A DNA stretch of 52,256 nucleotides from Longimicrobiales bacterium (GTDB lineage: Bacteria; Gemmatimonadota; Gemmatimonadetes; Longimicrobiales; Gaopeijiaceae). Shown here piece after piece: positions 47,681 to 52,256 of this stretch. The notes under the pieces were generated by a model. The model worked only from the letters and a program-made list of their open reading frames with translations, had not been told where the DNA came from and made no database searches. The DNA lies in contig JAQWPM010000011.1 of assembly GCA_029245345.1 (NCBI GenBank), positions 1 through 52,256 on the forward strand, written 5' to 3'. Every line of letters begins with the position of its first letter. Position 1 is the first letter of the stretch. The translations under genes and the position numbers were made by a program.

Positions 47681-48649
47681 CTAACCGGAGGAAACCACGA
47701 CGCGATCCCGAAGCAGACGAATGGCATCCGGACCGATTCGACAGCACCCTCCCACACCTTCCGCACCTCGGTCGATCCAGCCCGCCGCACTCGTGGCGAC
47801 ATCAGCTTGGGATCGTCCGTCTACCCATGTCTTTCTCTTCGCATCGTAGCCTTCACCCGAATTGGGATAGGCCAAGATGGGGAGGGCCGTCGCGGGCCGA
47901 ATCGCATCGATGAGGTCGGCTACATGCTCAGGGGCCGTGCAGTTCACGCCAATGGCAGCGACCCGGTCCACATCTTCACACAGAGCGGCGACCTCGGCCA
48001 CGGGAGTCCCATCGCTGATGTGCTCCCCGTCACAGCAGGAAAAGCTGAGCCAGGCCCATACATCGGGGGTGTCTGAGATCAGATCGAGAAGCACCTCTGC
48101 CTCGAGGCGAGACGGCACGGTCTCGCAGGCGATCAACTCAGCGGCAGAGGTCGCCAACAGTTGGAAGCGACGACGATGAAACTCGTCGAGCTCCGCCCGT
48201 CCCACCCCATAACGCCCGTGGTATTCAGAGCCGTCCGCCAGATACGCTCCAAACGGGCCGACACTCGCGGCTACGATTGGACGGATTCGGTCGTTAGGGC
48301 CCCTTAGACCGCTCCAGAACGCATCTCGAGCCTCCACCGCGAGCTGCACCGAGAGATCGAAGAGGTCGGTCGCGTCAGGCTCGGCAATTCCGAGATCTGC
48401 GTAGCCAAGGAAGCTCGCCTGATACCCCACCGTCTCGATGCAATCCGCCCCTGCCTCCAGGAAGGCACGATGAACGGCCTTCACCGCGTCCGGGTCGTCT
48501 CGCAAAAGGCCCGCAGACCACAACTTCGGGTCGAGCTGACTGCCCATTTCTTCGAGCGTCGTCGCAAGGCCACCGTCCAACACAATCGCACCCTGGGCCT
48601 GGAGGAAAGGAGCCAACGGGTTCTGCGCGGCGGCCATCGGCTCAAGCAT
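47681..48649 (-). CDS. mmuM: Homocysteine S-methyltransferase
   Basis: This 322-residue protein matches MmuM-type enzymes, which transfer methyl from S-methylmethionine or SAM to homocysteine. The signature LDGGLATTLEEMGSQL starts near residue 24. The zinc cysteines are in GVNCTAP near 231-237 and EGVGGCCRIGP near 299-309. The central VGYQASF is also typical. It lies 44 bp upstream of the VOC lipoprotein gene and may be cotranscribed. A second ATG four codons in is an equal candidate start. Confidence 0.9.
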   Translation of the reverse strand: MLEPMAAAQNPLAPFLQAQGAIVLDGGLATTLEEMGSQLDPKLWSAGLLRDDPDAVKAVHRAFLEAGADCIETVGYQASFLGYADLGIAEPDATDLFDLSVQLAVEARDAFWSGLRGPNDRIRPIVAASVGPFGAYLADGSEYHGRYGVGRAELDEFHRRRFQLLATSAAELIACETVPSRLEAEVLLDLISDTPDVWAWLSFSCCDGEHISDGTPVAEVAALCEDVDRVAAIGVNCTAPEHVADLIDAIRPATALPILAYPNSGEGYDAKRKTWVDGRSQADVATSAAGWIDRGAEGVGGCCRIGPDAIRLLRDRVVVSSG

Positions 48650-48666
48650 TCCCTAGCGCTAACGCG

Positions 48667-49263
48667 CTACATGCTCCAGGGCGGCACAACCTCATGCGAA
48701 CGAGCATACGCGATGCTCTGCCCCAGGTGCTCGTGCAGGTGCGTGATAGCACGAATCCACACGTCGCCCACGGTCGTGTCGGACGACCCGAGCACCACCG
48801 CGCGGTCGAGTTCCTCGGACGTGGCATCCATGGACGCCAACATGAACTCAAACGACGCGTTCACATGGCCCACGATCTCGGTCTTGGTCATGTCGATTTC
48901 CTGGAATGCACGGAATGTCATGACGTCATCGGTAATTCCAGTGCCTTCAGGGGCGGTCATGCCCATGAGTGACGGCACGAAATAGTTGTCCGCCGCGATG
49001 TGCTGGTAGACGTCACCTACAGAGCGAACCCCATCCATGGGTTGCCAGGCGTAGCTGCCCTCCGGCATGGCTTCGGCAAGCTGGTTGAACTTGCCGTGGG
49101 CGATCTCGAGAGTCCGCCGCAGGTTCTGGAACTCCAAGGAGGTGCCGGAAAGCTCTGCGGTCACAGCTGCCTCGGTCTCTGCGTTCGCCGCCTCGCCCGC
49201 GCAGCCCGACGCAGCCACCAACGCCGCCACGGCCCAGGTGCGCGTCTTCCTTCTAGTCTTCAT
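48667..49263 (-). CDS. DinB-family protein, lipoprotein-like
   Basis: This 198-residue protein has a signal with a lipobox near Cys21 (AASGC). A DinB/YfiT-like four-helix bundle covers about 45-195. Three histidines typical of the metal site are present: YQHIAADNYF near 107, MTKTEIVGHVNASF near 153, and ITHLHEHLGQSIAYARSHEVVPPW near 176-195. The function of such exported members is unknown; some are thiol-dependent transferases. It ends 17 bp before the homocysteine methyltransferase start. Confidence 0.8.
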   Translation of the reverse strand: MKTRRKTRTWAVAALVAASGCAGEAANAETEAAVTAELSGTSLEFQNLRRTLEIAHGKFNQLAEAMPEGSYAWQPMDGVRSVGDVYQHIAADNYFVPSLMGMTAPEGTGITDDVMTFRAFQEIDMTKTEIVGHVNASFEFMLASMDATSEELDRAVVLGSSDTTVGDVWIRAITHLHEHLGQSIAYARSHEVVPPWSM

Positions 49264-49375
49264 GGATGTCCTGTGGCGGAAGGGGCCGACAAGCTACATG
49301 CCCAGACCGGACTTCTGATAGTGCTGAAACGCCCTCAGGGTGAAGTCGCAGGGGAGCCCCGTCAGAATCGTCCGG

Positions 49376-49512
49376 TCAAGGATGCCGAGAGACCAAAACG
49401 ACCAGCTCAGCCAACTCCTCGTCCCACCCACCTGTGTTCTGCGTATGGTGGAGCTCGGTCCGGAACCCGGTCTCCACGAGGTGCAGGGTGGTGCCGCCGT
49501 CCTCCCGGGACG
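49376..49512 (-). pseudogene. SRPBCC/AHSA1-like gene tail
   Basis: A minus-strand frame ending at TGA 49376-49378 reads EDGGTTLHLVETGFRTELHH, then TQNTGGWDEELAELVVLVSR. The GGW-x2-ELxxL ending fits the C-terminal helix of AHSA1-type SRPBCC proteins. The frame runs back directly into the cold-shock terminator, where the coding sense is lost (FLLLSS), so the rest of the gene is gone. The remainder of 49264-49375 shows nothing. Confidence 0.45.
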
Positions 49513-49523
49513 ACAGAAGCAAC

Positions 49524-49560
49524 AAAAAAACGGGCCGTCCCCGACTTTAGGAACGGCCCG
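49524..49560 (-). terminator. Rho-independent terminator of the cold-shock gene
   Basis: On the minus strand CGGGCCGT (complement of 49553-49560) and ACGGCCCG (complement of 49531-49538) form a perfect 8-bp GC-rich stem with a 14-nt loop, followed by seven T (49524-49530). It lies 21 bp after the cold-shock stop and is the clearest terminator in the window. Confidence 0.92.
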
Positions 49561-49581
49561 CCCAATTCGTGCTGAACCTTT

Positions 49582-49788
49582 CTAGCTCGCTACCACGTTC
49601 TCAGCGGCAGGGCCCTTGGCTCCGTCGACGATGTCGAACTCAACGGTCGCGCCCTCTGCGAGAGTCTTGAAGCCCTCGGCCTGGATCGCGCTGTGGTGGA
49701 CGAAGCAGTCCTTGCTGCCGTCCGCCGGCGTGATGAAGCCAAAGCCTTTCTGATCGTTGAACCACTTGACGGTTCCGGTCGTACGCAT
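49582..49788 (-). CDS. cspA: Cold-shock protein
   Basis: This 68-residue single cold-shock domain starts [20 protein letters not shown] (RNP1 motif KGFGFI) and continues [10 protein letters not shown] (RNP2-like FVHHS). It binds single-stranded RNA/DNA and melts RNA structure. AAGGAG lies 5 bases before the ATG. A long leader upstream (to about 49870) is usual for csp genes. It has a dedicated strong terminator. Confidence 0.96.
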   Translation of the reverse strand: MRTTGTVKWFNDQKGFGFITPADGSKDCFVHHSAIQAEGFKTLAEGATVEFDIVDGAKGPAAENVVAS

Positions 49789-49921
49789 ACGTGCTCCTTG
49801 GTAAAGCGATCTGCGAAGTAATTCGGCTTGTCCGCACTCCGCGATCACTATCTGCGCTCAAGTAATTTTTGAGCTCGCTGAAACGCTCGCGAAGCAGGCC
49901 TGCTCGGTCAAGACGGCACCT

Positions 49922-50536
49922 TCAACGCCCAATGCGCAGCATAAGCTCCAGAGACTGGTCGCGGACCTTCACGAAAGACCCAGACCGCACGGTGGTCAGT
50001 CCTTCGACCCATCGGGCTTCCAGCTCTGCCACGCGGCCTGAGGCGAGTGTGAATCCGACTCCGCCACTCCCGGTCACGCTGAAAGATTTCGGTTGTTCTT
50101 CGAACAATACTTGCCCTAGGATCGCGTCCTGTCGGGTTCGCAGGTGCAGGCTGTAGGCAGGGCCGGCCGCGGCAAAGGCATGAAATGAACCAAGCGACGC
50201 AACGAGTTTCAGTTCGAGATGCATCGCCAACCACTCGCTGCGGGTTTGGCCCGTGAGAGGCTCACCATCAAAGTCACCTTCGACCCACCCGCCTCGCTGC
50301 GCATACCCGGCGCCGACACGAATCCGGAATGGACCGAGTGGGGACGGCACGTCCGTAAAGTAGTTGGCAAGGAATCCGGACCGGCTGGACGTGTCGACCT
50401 TGGGCTTCCACACCTGATGAGAACGCGTCCCCCCAATCGAGAAACCTTGGTACTGACCGACTTGTTGAGCCGACAGGCCGACAGCGCACCCGCCGGCAAG
50501 CAGGACCACGGCGGCGATCGTTCGAACGGTGTGCAT
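49922..50536 (-). CDS. Predicted outer-membrane beta-barrel-like protein
   Basis: This 204-residue protein has a signal peptide (TIAAVVLLAGGCAVGLSAQ, cut near residue 24). Alternating hydrophobic strands follow: GFLANYFTDVPSPLGPFRIRVGAGYAQRGG, LAMHLELKLVASLGSFHAFAAAGPAYS, FSVTGSGGVGFTLASGRVAELEARWVEGL. It ends SLELMLRIGR. The pattern suits an eight-stranded barrel of the Opa/OmpA-like type. No specific family is claimed. GGGAG precedes the ATG at 50536. Confidence 0.6.
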   Translation of the reverse strand: MHTVRTIAAVVLLAGGCAVGLSAQQVGQYQGFSIGGTRSHQVWKPKVDTSSRSGFLANYFTDVPSPLGPFRIRVGAGYAQRGGWVEGDFDGEPLTGQTRSEWLAMHLELKLVASLGSFHAFAAAGPAYSLHLRTRQDAILGQVLFEEQPKSFSVTGSGGVGFTLASGRVAELEARWVEGLTTVRSGSFVKVRDQSLELMLRIGR

Positions 50537-50612
50537 GGGACTCCCGACTAGAGTGCTTTCTAGTGTTGGACCTACATCATTAGGAAGGCAGTTGCCCGGC
50601 TCTGGTACATCT

Positions 50613-51227
50613 CTAACGCAGCTCAACCACTCCGTGCGGTGTCCGGATTCGAGCCGCGAGCCGAGGTACCTTTCCGAAGCGAACGACCATATCTAGGCCG
50701 AGTGCTTCGACCCGCGCGCGGAGCTCTTCCGGATTCGGACACTCGGCCGTGATGTCCACAAACGAACACTCCTGCGGCAAGCTCGCCCCTGGGTGCGGTG
50801 TGTCTCCCCAGTCCAGGAAGAACGGAATCAGGCCGCCGTTTCGCTCAGCACGGGGGTCTGAGAAGCCCCAAGCGATCGTGGTGCCGTCCGGCTTCTGGCG
50901 ACTCGCCGTGCTCGGCTCGCCGAGATCGACACCCGCCGCACGTCCCGCAGCCACCACGGCCGGCAGATCACTGCTCTTGGCTGCCCAGGTGACCAGCGTC
51001 GGCTCGGTCACCGCATCGACCCCCAGCCACCGCGGCTCAAAGGGCTCCGGCTGAGCCGGGTCGACCCCGAGCACCTCCAAAAAGGTGTCTTCAGATAGCG
51101 CCAGCAGCACGTTGCGCGTCCCTCTGCCCTGGTGAGAACCACCGGGCTGCATCTTCACGCCCAAAAGCCCCTCGATATGGGCGATTCCTTCGTCGAGGTC
51201 GCGGGCGACGAAGACCAGATGATCCAT
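50613..51227 (-). CDS. Glyoxalase-like (VOC) domain protein
   Basis: This protein of about 204 residues starts MDHLVFVARDLDEGIAHIEGLLGV and contains GGSHQGRGTRNVLLAL near 30-45, a hallmark of the Glyoxalase_3-type family. IPFFLDWGDTPHPGASLP lies near 138-155. It is cytoplasmic with unknown substrate. A TTG start at 51242 would add five residues; I prefer the ATG, although neither has a clear ribosome site. It is the third gene after the secreted protein and the ArsC selenoprotein in one minus-strand operon, with a 16-bp gap from the selenoprotein stop. Confidence 0.8.
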   Translation of the reverse strand: MDHLVFVARDLDEGIAHIEGLLGVKMQPGGSHQGRGTRNVLLALSEDTFLEVLGVDPAQPEPFEPRWLGVDAVTEPTLVTWAAKSSDLPAVVAAGRAAGVDLGEPSTASRQKPDGTTIAWGFSDPRAERNGGLIPFFLDWGDTPHPGASLPQECSFVDITAECPNPEELRARVEALGLDMVVRFGKVPRLAARIRTPHGVVELR

Positions 51228-51243
51228 CGGATTCGAGGTCAAA

Positions 51244-51600
51244 TCATCCGCCCATCAAGACCGAGGCGAGCATGTCCTGGTTGTATCCGACCAGAAGTCT
51301 GGCTCCAGACCTGAGCGTGGGTGCGCGCAGCTTGCCAGAGCGGCCGAGTAGCAGTGCCAACAGATCGTCATCCGGCGGACGCTCCGCTGCGAGGTCCACG
51401 TGGAGCACGTTCTTGCCTTTGGCGACGTAGAGATCGGTAACACCGCCCAAAACGCCGAGCGCGGCCTTTCCTTCTACCGGAGCCTTACCCGCGCTTTGGA
51501 CTTCGCCGTCAGCCACTGCATTCGTCTCAAGAAACTCTTGAGTGCGTTTACAGCTTGTTCAGCCAGGGCGGTGGTACCGCCACTCGAGAGAGATCGTCAC
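51244..51600 (-). CDS. ArsC-family selenoprotein (UGA-encoded Sec14)
   Basis: Read from GTG 51600 with UGA (51561-51559) as selenocysteine, this encodes 118 residues. The N-terminus is MTISLEWRYHRPG-U14-TSCKRTQEFLETN, so Sec14 and Cys17 form a U-x-x-C redox pair at the end of the first strand of a thioredoxin-like fold. The body has the ArsC-like pattern: VTDLYVAKGKNVLHVDL, a helix with LLALLLGRSGKLRAPTLRSG near 85-104, and the strand ARLLVGYNQDML. A plain ORF call starts only at 51516 and loses the active site. TAA lies two codons ahead of the GTG, so no longer start exists. Cysteine-containing homologues have CxxC here, as I recall. It probably reduces a thiol or selenium/arsenic substrate. 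The gene lies 6 bp after the stop of the secreted-protein gene. Confidence 0.8.
51526..51542 (-). promoter_or_regulatory. Putative bacterial SECIS hairpin
   Basis: On the minus strand CTCAAGA-GTT-TCTTGAG forms a perfect 7-bp stem with a 3-nt loop. The loop starts with G and lies 23 nt after the UGA at 51559-51561, which is within the spacing seen in bacterial SECIS elements (apical loop with G in the first two positions, some 16-37 nt from the UGA). It would recruit SelB with Sec-tRNA. It lies inside the coding sequence (codons 20-26). Confidence 0.65.
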
Positions 51601-51606
51601 GGGTTT

Positions 51607-52077
51607 TTACCGAATCCGTTCGTAGATGGCGTGACCCACCGAAACGATCTTCCCGTCTTCATCCAGGCGGACGTATTCGTTGCTGATCGTATTGCCGTCT
51701 TCTGAGAGTGTGTTGATGATGACCTGAGTCACCCGGCCGTTGGCCCGATTGGTGATTCGGGTCGCACGTTCGTCGATAAACTCGACTGCGGTGTCTCTCC
51801 CCTCCTGGCCGACCACCGGACGGAATTCACCGTCAAACGTGGTGGCGTACCCCCATTCGTTCGCGCGGCCATCTCCGTTGACGGAAGCGACCGTGATTTT
51901 CATGCCGCCGTCCATGTAAGGCTCGTACGTCATGATGTTGCTCGACGGCGGCGGAGCACTGGACTGCATTTTCCACTGGCCGTAACGCGTCTCCGCCGTC
52001 TGCGCAGAAGCGCTCGACACAGTGAGGGCCAGTGTCAGAAGTGCTGTGCAACCCGCACCTAAAATCCGTGTCCGCAT
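51607..52077 (-). CDS. Secreted protein of unknown function
   Basis: This 156-residue protein has a signal peptide (RILGAGCTALLTLALTVSSASAQ, cut near residue 24). The mature part looks like a small beta-rich domain: RYGQWKMQSSAPPPSSNIMTYEPYMDGGMKITV, EWGYATTFDGEFRPVVG, ATRITNRANGRVTQVIINTLSEDGNTISNEYVRLDEDG. This pattern is common in soil and marine bacteria, but I cannot name a family. GGAG 8 bases before the ATG at 52077 supports the start. It is the promoter-proximal gene of the operon with the selenoprotein and the VOC protein. Confidence 0.6.
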   Translation of the reverse strand: MRTRILGAGCTALLTLALTVSSASAQTAETRYGQWKMQSSAPPPSSNIMTYEPYMDGGMKITVASVNGDGRANEWGYATTFDGEFRPVVGQEGRDTAVEFIDERATRITNRANGRVTQVIINTLSEDGNTISNEYVRLDEDGKIVSVGHAIYERIR

Positions 52078-52207
52078 AGTGATGCTCCAACTTTGGGACC
52101 GCGGGGCCCGACCCGCGCTCGGGTTCGCCAACGGTCCTGTGATTCACAGGTAGACCACCATGCGGTGCCGAGCCCCGGTCGGCAAGCGGGTCAGGCGTTC
52201 TGAATCG

Positions 52208-52256
52208 TCAGCGCGCCACCAACGTCCGGATATCGCGGTTCTCCAGGACCGGCCCC
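52208..52256 (-). CDS. Partial C-terminus of an unidentified gene at the right edge
   Basis: A minus-strand frame open to the window edge reads GPVLENRDIRTLVAR and ends at TGA 52208-52210. It looks like the end of a protein, but it is too short to assign. Confidence 0.3.
   Translation of the reverse strand, partial: GPVLENRDIRTLVAR

Overview
The window is high-GC bacterial chromosome with short spacers and many secreted or lipoprotein-anchored hydrolases. The organism is probably a member of the Gemmatimonadota or a close relative. This is inferred from gene content: a DUF4837 lipoprotein, large secreted M14 and S9 peptidases, N-acyl-D-amino-acid deacylase, TPR proteins and an RlmG-type methyltransferase beside an ALDH7-type dehydrogenase. 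No rRNA gene is present to confirm it.

Layout. 1-950: a decayed mobile element (partial winged-helix protein, frameshifted tyrosine recombinase tail, scattered tRNA-Ile pieces including a perfect 25-bp repeat of its 3' end) beside an intact tRNA-Ile(GAT). 1-12.6 kb: a lipoprotein phosphatase, a serine hydrolase, a Tat-exported M24 peptidase, a YigZ protein, a PLP decarboxylase, a rhomboid protease and a large M14 carboxypeptidase. 12.7-19 kb: pterin carbinolamine dehydratase, half a rhodanese, a CPA2-type antiporter with a coupled, extremely acidic micro-ORF, an M3 oligopeptidase, a DUF4837 lipoprotein and a broken DUF2911 gene. 19-25.5 kb: dnaE, an ALDH7-type dehydrogenase and rlmG. 25.8-32.1 kb: a glycerol and glycerophosphodiester block, with a GDPD lipoprotein converging on an esterase-glpK-glpD-glpF operon. 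32-43 kb: a TPR protein, a D-aminoacylase, an orphan DNA-binding-like protein, msrA, an S9 peptidase, a methyltransferase-like membrane protein, threonine aldolase and a cyclophilin lipoprotein. 43-52 kb: a second large M14 peptidase, a DksA/TraR protein, VOC proteins, homocysteine methyltransferase, DinB, a cold-shock protein and a final minus-strand operon.

The most notable item is in that last operon. A simple ORF call gives a 90-residue ArsC-like protein at 51244-51516. Reading back through one in-frame UGA gives a complete 118-residue protein starting at a GTG at 51600. The UGA sits in a U-x-x-C redox motif, and a 7-bp hairpin with a G-starting loop lies 23 nt downstream, as in bacterial SECIS elements. 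I read it as an ArsC-family selenoprotein that standard gene calling would truncate.

A second theme is gene decay. Spacers hold recognisable tails or fragments of SRPBCC/AHSA1 proteins (two), a rhodanese, a beta-propeller-like protein and an integrase. A Tat substrate has an amber codon inside its signal sequence.
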